Source: Acidobacteriota bacterium (GTDB lineage: Bacteria; Acidobacteriota; UBA6911). Taken from it: a stretch of 62,640 nt of DNA. The DNA lies in contig JAFGIY010000228.1 of the NCBI GenBank assembly GCA_016929335.1, forward strand, positions 1 through 62,640, written 5' to 3'. The position numbers and the translations under genes were made by a program. Below, piece after piece: positions 18,192-26,158 of this stretch. The notes beneath the pieces were generated by a model that made no database searches, was not told the origin of the DNA, and saw nothing but the letters and a program-made list of their open reading frames with translations. Numbering within the stretch: the first letter of the stretch is position 1; the number at the start of each line of letters is the position of its first letter.

Positions 18192-18644
18192 ATGAAGAAT
18201 AGAGCTTTCGTGTTGATGCTTCTGGCACTTCCCCTGTTTGCCCTCACGGGCGCCTTCCCTTTGGCTTCCGCCAAGGAAAAAGTTGTTCTTCCCGATTTGC
18301 CCCGAATTACCGCGGAAGAATTAAAGCAGATGATTGATAAGGAAGCGGATCTGGTAATCGTCGATAGCCGCGATAGCGGCAGCTATACGGCGGGACACAT
18401 AAAGGGCGCCATCAATATTCATTATGATCCCACGGCAGACCCGACGCAGAGGCAGATGATGTTAATTGCCCTGCCGATGGAAAAATTGATCGTGACCTAT
18501 TGTGACTGTACGGATGACGCGGACAGCGCCCAACTGGCTGACGAAATATATAAGCTCGGCTATGACCGCGACAAAATCAAGGTCCTGTCGGGTGGATCGC
18601 TCCGATGGGTGGAATTGAAGTATCCTATGGTACCAAGCAATTGA
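18192..18644 (+). CDS. Exported rhodanese-domain protein
   Basis: 150 residues: a signal peptide (KNRAFVLMLLALPLFALTGAF, cleavage near ASA) and one rhodanese domain (residues about 40-150). 'DLVIVDSRDSGSYTAGHIKGA' is the conserved CH2A region, and the catalytic cysteine lies in 'IVTYCDCTDD'. Single-domain periplasmic rhodaneses transfer sulfane sulfur or act as sulfur carriers. The ATG at 18192 has AGAGGAAAA before it; an ATG five codons earlier is possible. The stop codon is overlapped by an inverted repeat (18640-18714). Confidence 0.88.
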   Translation: MKNRAFVLMLLALPLFALTGAFPLASAKEKVVLPDLPRITAEELKQMIDKEADLVIVDSRDSGSYTAGHIKGAINIHYDPTADPTQRQMMLIALPMEKLIVTYCDCTDDADSAQLADEIYKLGYDRDKIKVLSGGSLRWVELKYPMVPSN

Positions 18645-18714
18645 CGATTACAGATTGACGATTGACGATGAAGTCATTTTCTGATTCGTCAATCGTCAAT
18701 CGTAAATCGTCAAT
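18640..18714. repeat. Inverted repeat built of TTGACGA units, between convergent genes
   Basis: Bases 18640-18668 are nearly the exact inverse of 18686-18714 (29-base arms, two differences). Each arm holds three copies of an ATTGACGA/ATTTACGA-like unit. The element runs from the rhodanese stop codon to two bases before the SDR stop codon, so it is probably a bidirectional terminator. The same unit occurs again at 52384-52625. Confidence 0.75.
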
Positions 18715-18715
18715 C

Positions 18716-19525
18716 CTACACGCCCCAGCCTACACCGGCCTTTGCCACAGAAGCTCCGGAAACATCTACAATAGCAGCGCCTCCGTCGACCAGAAGAACA
18801 GCGCCCGTGATAAAGGAAGCATCGTCACTGGCCAGGAATGAACAAGCGCCCGTAATATCGTATGGTTCGGCCGCATGGCGCAGAGGCACGCTCTCCGTGA
18901 GGACTTCAAACGCATCCTTTTTGATTGCCTCGGATAGGCTTTTCATCGCATTGGTCAACATTTCGGTCCTGGTAGCGCCAGGAGCCACGACGTTGCTGCG
19001 GATTCCCTTCGGACCGTACTCCAGCGCGCACTGAAGTGCCAGCTGAATAAGCCCACCCTTGGATGCGCAATATGCGGGCATCGACGGCAGACAGCGCACT
19101 CCGGCCAGCGATGCGATATTCACGATGGATCCGCCACCCTGCTTGATCATATAGGGAATGGCGGCTCTCATGCACAGAAAAGGGCCGTTCAGATTGACAT
19201 CCAGGATCTTCTTCCAAAGAGCGATATCGATATCCACAATGCTCCCGCCTGGATCAATCCCGGCATTATTTACGAGTACGTCGATTTTGCCACCGAATTT
19301 TACGGTGGCATCCACCATTTTCTGAACGTCATCGAAGTTTGTTACATCACCGGCACATGTTGCCACTGTGCCCGGCTTCAGCGACTTGGCGACCTGTTCC
19401 AGCAGATCTTTTTGAATATCACTAATAACTATTTTCGCTCCATCTTCAACAAACCGTTTCGCAATCGCAGCGCCAATGCCCCTGGCTCCTCCGGTGATAA
19501 GTGCAACCTTCCCATCAAGTCTCAT
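18716..19525 (-). CDS. SDR family oxidoreductase
   Basis: A 269-residue classical short-chain dehydrogenase. The cofactor motif is TGGARGIG (residues 11-18), followed by NNAGIDPGG. The catalytic Ser is in 'IVNIASLAG' and Tyr/Lys in 'YCASKGG'. 'VAPGATRTEM' is the usual post-catalytic loop. An acidic residue after beta-2 ('IVISDIQ') favours NAD over NADP. It probably oxidises or reduces a small alcohol or ketone together with the alcohol dehydrogenase nearby. The C-terminus carries an odd Gly/Ala/Val-rich tail of about 20 residues. AGGAG lies before the ATG. Confidence 0.92.
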   Translation of the reverse strand: MRLDGKVALITGGARGIGAAIAKRFVEDGAKIVISDIQKDLLEQVAKSLKPGTVATCAGDVTNFDDVQKMVDATVKFGGKIDVLVNNAGIDPGGSIVDIDIALWKKILDVNLNGPFLCMRAAIPYMIKQGGGSIVNIASLAGVRCLPSMPAYCASKGGLIQLALQCALEYGPKGIRSNVVAPGATRTEMLTNAMKSLSEAIKKDAFEVLTESVPLRHAAEPYDITGACSFLASDDASFITGAVLLVDGGAAIVDVSGASVAKAGVGWGV

Positions 19526-19785
19526 AGTGTTATCTCCTATTTAATCGCCTCTCAAAGAGCTCCTTAGAAAAGCTCAAATGGTGCAGAGCCTGCGCCAATC
19601 TCCGACTTCGGCTAACAGCCATCCGCTGCCATACGTCGGCGATTTTTAGCACATTCCACACCGGGCTTCAAGCAATGAAACGATCGGGTTTGACAGGCGG
19701 AGGTTCTTGTTTCCGGATCAGCAAATTGGACATGGATCGTCTGTTATGTTACAAAAAGCCATTCCAGAAGATGAGGTGCACAGCC

Positions 19786-20547
19786 ATGAGACCGCTTCAG
19801 ACTGATCTGTCCATTTTTGCCGCGTTTAATTTTAAAAGGCCTCCTGTAGGCGTCAAATTCCTGTTCTTTAAGCCTGACGGATTGGAACCGTTGGTTCCCA
19901 ACAAGACTCTTTCCCTATGCGAAATGCTTGTTGAGGCTCAATTGTCAAAAAGGCCTTTCTATTTTGCGCGGACGCAACAGGAAGCATGCGTCGGCAAAAT
20001 TCTCCTGGGAATGCAGGAAATGGAATCCTTTGCAGAAAGCGGACAAATAGGAGAACGACTGAAGGTATTTCAGGAAGCGAGAGCCAATTATGCTTTTTAC
20101 CAGCATGTCCCCAAATTTGCCAAAGACATCGTCAACTATGTAGCATTTGCCCCGCTGGATGCGCTGACCTTTGAGCCGGACATCCTGATTGTTACTACCG
20201 AACCCGGCCAGGCCGAAATCGTGATGCGGTCCATGACCTACTCCACAGGAGAGCTGTACAACTCCAGGACGACGCCCGTTATGGGCTGTGCATGGCTCTT
20301 TATCTACCCTTTCCAAAGCGGCAATGTAAACTTCATCGTCCCGGAAATGGTACACGGCATGAAAGGACGCGAGTTGTTCTCCAGCGAGTCCATCGTGATA
20401 TCGATTCCCTATCAATGGATTCCGAGAATGGCACAAAACCTCAAGGAAATGACATGGCACCTTCCTTCGCATAACAGCAAGGAGCAGTACCTGGGAGAAT
20501 TCGGCACTATATTGGCAGACCTGGCGAAGAAAGCCCAAAAGCCATAA
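19786..20547 (+). CDS. DUF169 family protein
   Basis: 253 residues starting MRPLQTDLSIFAAFNF, with GAGGTG eight bases upstream; longer forms beginning at earlier in-frame starts are possible but look non-homologous. Conserved parts include 'KRPPVGVKFLFFKP', 'LCEMLVEAQ', a Cys in 'TQQEACVGKILLGM' and 'VVYAPL'-like 'VAFAPLDALTFEPDIL'. DUF169 proteins occur in many anaerobes and methanogens and have no proven function; conserved cysteines suggest metal or cofactor binding. It is divergent from the SDR gene and may belong to the same catabolic block. Confidence 0.88.
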   Translation: MRPLQTDLSIFAAFNFKRPPVGVKFLFFKPDGLEPLVPNKTLSLCEMLVEAQLSKRPFYFARTQQEACVGKILLGMQEMESFAESGQIGERLKVFQEARANYAFYQHVPKFAKDIVNYVAFAPLDALTFEPDILIVTTEPGQAEIVMRSMTYSTGELYNSRTTPVMGCAWLFIYPFQSGNVNFIVPEMVHGMKGRELFSSESIVISIPYQWIPRMAQNLKEMTWHLPSHNSKEQYLGEFGTILADLAKKAQKP

Positions 20548-20581
20548 ATATCCGCCTGTCGGGAATCCGGCCTCAACCAAG

Positions 20582-22144
20582 ATGAAACCGAAACCGTTTT
20601 TGGAGCTTTCTGGAATCAGCCTGCGAGTCAACAATCGGCAGGCTTTCCGGAATACCAATTGGATCTTTTGCCATGATCAGAACTGGGCGCTGATCGGAGC
20701 AAATGGATCGGGCAAAACACTGCTGGCGCGAGCCATCGCCGGAGAATTGCCGATCGTGGGAGGTGAAATCCATTACGGCTTTAAAACACCTCGCGGCTGC
20801 ATCCCGGAGGATTTCATCGCTATGGTTTCCTTTGAAGAGCAGAAGGCACTTGCCGGAGATTCGCCTCCCGCGGCGCGCTGGTTCAGTACGGAGCAGGAGG
20901 CGTCTCCGCTTGTTGGCCGGTTTCTCTCGCAGGATAGCGTGGAAGATGTAAATCCCTTTGAAGTAAAGATCCGCCCGCCGGAGCTGGCGGTCCGCTTTGA
21001 GCGACTGCACTGGCGCATTACCGGGCTTCTGGAGATTCATCCTCTTCTGAAGCGTCCCCTATCATCCCTTTCGAATGGGGAAATGCGGAAAATTCTGCTG
21101 GCTCGCGCTCTCCTTAAACGTCCCCGCCTTTTAATACTGGATAATGCATTCGAGGGACTTGATTCGCGATTCAGAATTCATTTGAGGGATATTCTCGATA
21201 AACTGATGTTAAAGAAGGCCGCTCGCCTCATCCTGATCCATTCTCGCCTGAATGAATTGCCGCGCGGAATAACCCACCTGCTTTGGATTCATAACTGCCG
21301 GATAGCCGCACAGGGGCCCCGCCGCATCATTGTTCGCAATCCACGGATCCGTGCGCTCTTTCAACCTGCAAAAAAATCCGCTCGTTCGCGGTCCTTGTCC
21401 GTTTTTACGAACTGCTCCCCGAATCGTGAGAGTGAAAACCTCGTGCAGATGAGAAATGTGTTCGTGCGCTACGGTGGGCGCACCATTCTATCCGGCATCA
21501 ATTGGACGATCCGCCGCGGGGAAAGCTGGGTGCTGGTCGGGCCGAATGGATCCGGGAAAAGCACGCTCCTTAGTCTCATTGGCGGAGATAATCCGCAAGC
21601 ATATGCAAATTCGCTTTATATATTCGGGCGAAAGAGGGGCAGCGGCGAGAGCATATGGGACCTGAAAAAGCGAATAGGCTGGATCTCTCCGGAACTGCAC
21701 CTGCATTTCCCCGAAAGTCAAAGCTGCATTCAGACCGTGATTTCCGGTTTCAGCGAAACGATCGGCTACCATAGAGCACCAACGCCTCAGCAGCGCAGAA
21801 GGGCCCTGAAGGTATTGACATACCTTGGCATGCAGAAGCTAAGATCTTCACCATTCGGCTCTTTGTCCACAGGGCTTCAACGTATGACACTTTTGGCCCG
21901 CGCCCTTGTTAAAGCACCGGATCTGCTTCTTCTTGACGAACCTTGCCAGGGCCTCGACCCCTCTCATCGAAGGATGTTTTTGGAGCTAATTGAATCCATT
22001 CTTCTGCAGCCGGGAGCAACAATAATTTATGTTACTCACATCGCAGATGAGATTCCCAGAGGGATTAAAAGAATGCTTCAGCTGCAGAACGGCCGGATTT
22101 ACCGATCCTTGATAATTCCACGGAAGAGAAGAATCGTTTTATAA
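20582..22144 (+). CDS. ABC ATPase with two nucleotide-binding domains (ModF/PhrA-like)
   Basis: 520 residues with two complete ABC ATPase domains and no membrane segment. Domain 1 has Walker A GANGSGKT (about residue 40), signature SNGEMRK and Walker B LLILDNAFEGLD, where Asn replaces the catalytic Glu. Domain 2 has Walker A GPNGSGKST (about 320), signature STGLQRM and Walker B LLLLDEPCQGLD. The layout matches ModF (PhrA), a cytoplasmic ATPase of unclear role near molybdate transporters, although no mod genes are here. Domain 1 is probably weaker in hydrolysis because of the Glu-to-Asn change. It starts 34 bases after the DUF169 gene, so the two may be co-transcribed. Confidence 0.88.
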   Translation: MKPKPFLELSGISLRVNNRQAFRNTNWIFCHDQNWALIGANGSGKTLLARAIAGELPIVGGEIHYGFKTPRGCIPEDFIAMVSFEEQKALAGDSPPAARWFSTEQEASPLVGRFLSQDSVEDVNPFEVKIRPPELAVRFERLHWRITGLLEIHPLLKRPLSSLSNGEMRKILLARALLKRPRLLILDNAFEGLDSRFRIHLRDILDKLMLKKAARLILIHSRLNELPRGITHLLWIHNCRIAAQGPRRIIVRNPRIRALFQPAKKSARSRSLSVFTNCSPNRESENLVQMRNVFVRYGGRTILSGINWTIRRGESWVLVGPNGSGKSTLLSLIGGDNPQAYANSLYIFGRKRGSGESIWDLKKRIGWISPELHLHFPESQSCIQTVISGFSETIGYHRAPTPQQRRRALKVLTYLGMQKLRSSPFGSLSTGLQRMTLLARALVKAPDLLLLDEPCQGLDPSHRRMFLELIESILLQPGATIIYVTHIADEIPRGIKRMLQLQNGRIYRSLIIPRKRRIVL

Positions 22145-22241
22145 AATATGCAAAACCGTTCCTGTCTGGAAAGCCCATAAAAAAACTTAGGCATTTTCCC
22201 CCCGAATTTCCGTTTAAGATAGGTTGAAAGGAGAATTTATA

Positions 22242-22433
22242 ATGGTGAAGTTCCTGCTATGGTGCATTCTCTTCGTTTTGTGCTGGCCTCTCGCACTTCT
22301 GGCCCTGGTCCTTTATCCGATTGTCTGGGTACTCCTTCTTCCTTTTCGAATAGTCGGTATAGCAGTAGGAGGTGTGCTCTCATTGATCTGGGCTTTGATA
22401 ACGCTGCCGGCCCGTGTTCTGCGCAAAATCTAG
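22242..22433 (+). CDS. Small hydrophobic membrane protein
   Basis: 63 residues starting MVKFLLWCILFVLCWPLALL. Two or three hydrophobic stretches separated by Pro and Arg ('VLYPIVWVLLLPFRIVG') and a basic tail (PARVLRKI). GGAG lies ten bases before the ATG. Repeated Pro-aromatic patterns suggest an inner-membrane protein. No function can be assigned. It stands alone between the ABC ATPase and fprA. Confidence 0.72.
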   Translation: MVKFLLWCILFVLCWPLALLALVLYPIVWVLLLPFRIVGIAVGGVLSLIWALITLPARVLRKI

Positions 22434-22543
22434 CCTCGGATGCTGATTTGTGAACTCTCCGGCAGTTAGAGATTGTTTATTTGCCGCCGTACATTAAAAT
22501 TGTTCCTGAAGCCCCCCTTTTTCTTCTTGAAAGGATCGGAACT

Positions 22544-23719
22544 ATGCAAGCACGCAAGATCAGCGACGGTATTTGGTGGACAGGCGCGGTGGATTGGGAC
22601 AGGAGACTTTTCGACAGTCTGATACCATTGCCCGATGGAACGAGCTACAACTCCTATTTTGTTCAGGGATCAAAAAAGTCAGCCCTCATAGACGCAGTCG
22701 ACCCGACAATGAAAAAGGTCCTCTTCGCGCGGCTCAACAGCTTGAATATTTCCTCAATCGACTATGTCATAGCAAATCACGCCGAGCAGGATCATTCCGG
22801 AAGCATTCCGGATATTCTGGCTGCCTATCCCAATGCAAAAGCGGTTACCAGCGAAAAAGGCAAGGCGCTGATTATGGATCTGCTTGCAGTGCCCGAAGAC
22901 CGCATCCTCGTCGTTAAGGACGGCGAAGCCATCGATCTCGGAGAGAAGACCCTCCAGTTCCTTTACTTTCCATGGGTTCATTGGCCGGAGACAATGCTTA
23001 CCTGGATTCCGGAACAAAAAATCCTCTTCCCCTGCGACCTGTTCGGATCGCACCTGGCTTCGGCCGATCTGTATACTTCGGAAGAATCGCTGCTCCTCCC
23101 TGCCGCCAAACGATATTATGCTGAAATAATGATGCCTTTCAGAACATCTATAGAGAAGAACTTAAACAAAGTCACCGGTCTTGATCCGCAGATGATTGCT
23201 CCCAGTCACGGCCCCATACATAAGAATCCGAAGTTCATTATTGATGCCTATCGCGACTGGGTTGCCGGGCCTCCGAAAAACCTCATCGTTGTTCCCTACA
23301 TATCGATGCACGACAGTACGCGGCTGATGGTGGAGCATTTCGTGGAAGCTTGTGCCGATCGCGGCCTTTTTGCAGAGCAATTCGATCTGGCCGATGCAGA
23401 TACCGGCAGGCTGGCAATGCTGTTGGTGGATGCATCCGGTATAGTCTTAGGTTCACCCATAGTATTGGCAGGACCCCATCCGAAGGTGGCCTATGCAGCG
23501 ATTCTGGCCAATGCGCTTCGCCCCAAAGCAACGTTTGCTTCAGTCATCGGATCTTTCGGTTGGGGAGGGCGTCTGGTTGAGACTCTGCAGGCGTTGATGC
23601 CGAACCTAAAGCTTGATTTCCTTCCTCCTGTTCTTGCCAAAGGCTTGCCGCGACCAAAAGACTATGCTGCAATTGACGCGCTGGCGGAGACGATACGAAC
23701 AAGAATCATTGCACCGTAG
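22544..23719 (+). CDS. fprA: A-type flavoprotein FprA (flavodiiron)
   Basis: 391 residues. The N-terminal half (about 1-250) is a metallo-beta-lactamase domain with the diiron ligands HAEQDH (78-85 region), the Asp in 'CDLFGSH' and a later His ('APSHGP'). The C-terminal half (about 255-391) is a flavodoxin domain with 'YISMHDSTRLM' as the FMN phosphate loop. FprA proteins reduce O2 to water or NO to N2O in the cytoplasm, usually with electrons from rubredoxin. The ATG at 22544 (MQARKISDGIWWTG) is preceded by a purine-rich stretch. Directly downstream is a rubredoxin remnant. Confidence 0.93.
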   Translation: MQARKISDGIWWTGAVDWDRRLFDSLIPLPDGTSYNSYFVQGSKKSALIDAVDPTMKKVLFARLNSLNISSIDYVIANHAEQDHSGSIPDILAAYPNAKAVTSEKGKALIMDLLAVPEDRILVVKDGEAIDLGEKTLQFLYFPWVHWPETMLTWIPEQKILFPCDLFGSHLASADLYTSEESLLLPAAKRYYAEIMMPFRTSIEKNLNKVTGLDPQMIAPSHGPIHKNPKFIIDAYRDWVAGPPKNLIVVPYISMHDSTRLMVEHFVEACADRGLFAEQFDLADADTGRLAMLLVDASGIVLGSPIVLAGPHPKVAYAAILANALRPKATFASVIGSFGWGGRLVETLQALMPNLKLDFLPPVLAKGLPRPKDYAAIDALAETIRTRIIAP

Positions 23720-23735
23720 GAGCGGAAGAATCAGA

Positions 23736-23840
23736 GTGATTCTTCCGGTTATTCCCTACGGAACTTCTTTTGACAAAATACCGGAAGACTGGATGTGCCC
23801 GTTTTGCCGTGTTTCTAAGAAGATGTTTAAATCGCTCTGA
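23736..23840 (+). pseudogene. C-terminal half of a rubredoxin
   Basis: In this frame 34 codons read VILPVIPYGTSFDKIPEDWM followed by CPFCRVSKKMFKSL, which matches the second half of rubredoxin (PGTxFxxLPxDWxCPxC...K..F). The first CxxC pair, essential for the iron site, is not found upstream in any frame, because fprA coding sequence ends only 16 bases earlier. A GTG with a distant AGGAG could start translation, but a two-cysteine half cannot hold the normal Fe(Cys)4. Most likely a 5'-deleted gene that once served fprA. Confidence 0.75.
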
Positions 23841-23882
23841 CCTGTCTTGAAAACCGCGCTGCAAAATCGTCGGATTTCAGCA

Positions 23883-24803
23883 TCAGATCGCGGGCGGCTT
23901 TACCCTGGCCAGATATATGTTTGTTCCCTGTTCGTGAGACGAATAGTAGCTTATCCAAAGCTGGTTTTCATGCCAGGATAAGCCGGCATAGCTTGTGTCG
24001 CCTCCGGAAGGCAAGGCGAGAAACTCATCAAGCCGGCCCGCGACCGGATCCAGCCAGTTCAGAGAAGTCCATGGCTCCTTGCAGTAGCGTCGGACGGCCG
24101 CGACAATACGGCCGTCCGGCATGAGCAGCATATTGGGGCCTCCGATGCGCAATCCCAGATCTTTCCATATCCAATTCCTGTATGGGAATACCGAACTCCC
24201 AAGCATTGCCGTCGCTTTACCGGAATCACGGCGCAGCAGGCAAAGCGCTATATCGTCTTTCTGGAAAAGCAGCGCCGCCTCATTTGGAAAATCCTCGGCA
24301 AAGAGGTCTTCTACAACAAGGTTGAACCGGATGCCGTCGCTGCTGGAATATAGCCGAGTGCGGAGCGGATCTGAGGTGCTGTAGGCAACTCCATAGCAAA
24401 ACTGCTTGTGCCATGTAGTCCGCCATAGCCAGAAATCGGGGTGGCCGATTTCAGCGGGATCACTCCATTTGTGCCCATCGGAAGAGAACCAGACCAAAGA
24501 CTGGTGTCTGCGCGAAGAACCGGGGCTAAAGGCGGCGCATGCATTCAGCATGAGCCTTCCAGATGGCGTGATCTGCAATTTGGGATCCCGCAGATCAATT
24601 CCGGGAATTTCGAGCAGGGCGCAGGAAATCCAGGAAGTCGCGTTATCCGTAACTAAAATGCGGATTTTCCCGTCAAGTGAGAGGTGACTGGTTCCCTCGC
24701 GAAAAGTACAATACCAGCAATTTTGAAAGCGAATGAGATCGGTGAGCGCGTTGTGAGGCGCCTTGTCCCATATTTTCTGCAGATGAGTCAGCTGTGCGTT
24801 CAT
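23883..24803 (-). CDS. Sialidase-fold (BNR-like) protein
   Basis: A 306-residue protein with a repeating pattern of beta-propeller blades typical of sialidase-fold enzymes: 'YCTFREGTSHLSLDGKIRIL', 'LRDPKLQITPSGRLML', 'WFSSDGHKWSDP' (an Asp-box), 'YSSSDGIRFNLV' (another) and 'SGGDTSYAGLSWHENQLWISYYSSHE'. The family includes exo-sialidases and glycoside phosphorylase-like propellers; catalytic residues cannot be assigned surely. No signal peptide is evident, so it would act in the cytoplasm unless export is unusual. There is no neighbouring sugar operon. Its presence beside secreted proteins suggests polysaccharide use. Confidence 0.68.
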   Translation of the reverse strand: MNAQLTHLQKIWDKAPHNALTDLIRFQNCWYCTFREGTSHLSLDGKIRILVTDNATSWISCALLEIPGIDLRDPKLQITPSGRLMLNACAAFSPGSSRRHQSLVWFSSDGHKWSDPAEIGHPDFWLWRTTWHKQFCYGVAYSTSDPLRTRLYSSSDGIRFNLVVEDLFAEDFPNEAALLFQKDDIALCLLRRDSGKATAMLGSSVFPYRNWIWKDLGLRIGGPNMLLMPDGRIVAAVRRYCKEPWTSLNWLDPVAGRLDEFLALPSGGDTSYAGLSWHENQLWISYYSSHEQGTNIYLARVKPPAI

Positions 24804-24841
24804 ATCCGGGATGTCACGCGCCCGGAATTTTCAGTCCTATG

Positions 24842-24907
24842 AGCTTCGGGGCTCTATATGTTCATATTGATCCGGGCATCTGTTTATAGCGCAGAGCCCC
24901 GAAAGCT
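24842..24907. repeat. Intergenic inverted repeat, possible terminator
   Basis: AGCTTCGGGGCTCT at 24842-24855 and AGAGCCCCGAAAGCT at 24893-24907 are inverse apart from one bulged base, with a 37-base interior. It lies between the end of gene 24935-25696 and the start of gene 23883-24803, both minus strand. No T-tract was seen. Confidence 0.55.
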
Positions 24908-24934
24908 GCAAAGGATTACGCGAATAAAAATCTT

Positions 24935-25696
24935 CTAACGGTTCTTACTCCTCCCATTGCTGAGATCATTTTTCCCGTTATCCGAAGGCGTAGGCTTTGA
25001 TTTACGGGAAGCTACATTTTCGAAACCGGAGTCATCATCGGTGTCATCAATCGGCTTTGTATATTGATAGACAATAGGATTCCCTTCAAAGAGATAAGAT
25101 GCAGGATCCCATCCTATCATTTGCGGCGGATCCGACTGCAATCCGGTCTCAGGATCGACATCGCCTACCCCTTCACATTGAACGTCGACAGAGCGAACCA
25201 GCCATATTTTGGCGCCTGTAATCCCGGACGGTTCCACTGGATTGAAGTTTTTGTCATAGGGCGCCGGCAATCCGGTAAGGATTTCCAGGCTGCCGCCGAT
25301 TTGCAGGTTTCCATTTGGATTACTTGTGCTGCTGCCGAGACATATCAAACCTTTGCCCGGCCATTCGTCGGGGTAGTAGATAAGAGTGTAATCCGTTTCA
25401 GGCAGAAGCCTCTTCCCCTGAAATGAGAACCTGAAATTGTCGCCCAGAAGGTTGTATTTCATCTGTCCCCAGCGGCGGTTCTCGGAAAATATGGGCCAGG
25501 GGCCATTTCCGGGAACAGGACAGCCGTTGGAATCATATAGAGGATTTTCTGCTTCTTCATCGGGAATCAGGCTTGAATCACATTTCTGAAATAGGAACAA
25601 ACTCCCGACCATGTTTTCCCCTCTGTCGCCTGCAAATGCTGCCGATGCAATGGCAACTGAGAAAACAACCAGAATCAGAACTGATACTTTTTTCAT
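24935..25696 (-). CDS. Secreted protein of unknown function
   Basis: 253 residues from the ATG at 25696, which has AGGAGGTCATA directly upstream. It begins with a signal peptide (MKKVSVLILVVFSVAIASAA, cleaved after AFA). The mature part has 'FLFQKCDSS', 'YDSNGCPVPGNGPWPIFSEN' and 'KRLLPETDYTLIYYPDEWPG', the last resembling segments seen in secreted beta-sandwich proteins. The C-terminal 45 residues are acidic then basic and probably disordered (DDTDDDSGF ... RSKNR). Two to four Cys could form disulfides. I do not recognise the family. Confidence 0.72.
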   Translation of the reverse strand: MKKVSVLILVVFSVAIASAAFAGDRGENMVGSLFLFQKCDSSLIPDEEAENPLYDSNGCPVPGNGPWPIFSENRRWGQMKYNLLGDNFRFSFQGKRLLPETDYTLIYYPDEWPGKGLICLGSSTSNPNGNLQIGGSLEILTGLPAPYDKNFNPVEPSGITGAKIWLVRSVDVQCEGVGDVDPETGLQSDPPQMIGWDPASYLFEGNPIVYQYTKPIDDTDDDSGFENVASRKSKPTPSDNGKNDLSNGRSKNR

Positions 25697-26158
25697 TATG
25701 ACCTCCTGTATCTTGGAAAAGCTCAAATTCAGTAGTGTTTTTCATTTCAATTCCGGGGGGCTGATTTTCATTTTTTTGCAATCCAAATCATGCATTTGCC
25801 TGATGGTGGATCGTCGATAGACAAAGAGCATAGCAAACATCGTCTGACTGCGGCGTGATCGCGCTCACCGATTTCGAAGATATACATTACTTAATCGATG
25901 CTCTATAAATGCCGAAGGCGGTTTATGTATATGTCCATTCTTTAACTGCAGAGCCAAGGTTCTGATAACTCGATTATATTGCCTGCAATTGCATAATCTT
26001 GACTATTGCAGCATTTTATCCGAGGATAAGGGCATTGGATATTGCTTTCAGGCGTAACGCTATCTTTTGGCAGATTTTAAGTGCGCCGAGAGTGCAGATT
26101 GCTTTAATTCAAAATGCAACGTCTCGGTTGGGGCGTGCTTTCGGAAGAGAGAACTGCT
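25697..26158. other. 462-bp divergent intergenic region
   Basis: It separates two secreted-protein genes reading outward. No gene or tRNA is seen. Both promoters should be here; TTGACT at 25999-26004 is a possible -35 for the NHL gene without a good -10 partner. An upstream open stretch in the same frame as the NHL gene looks non-coding. Confidence 0.5.
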
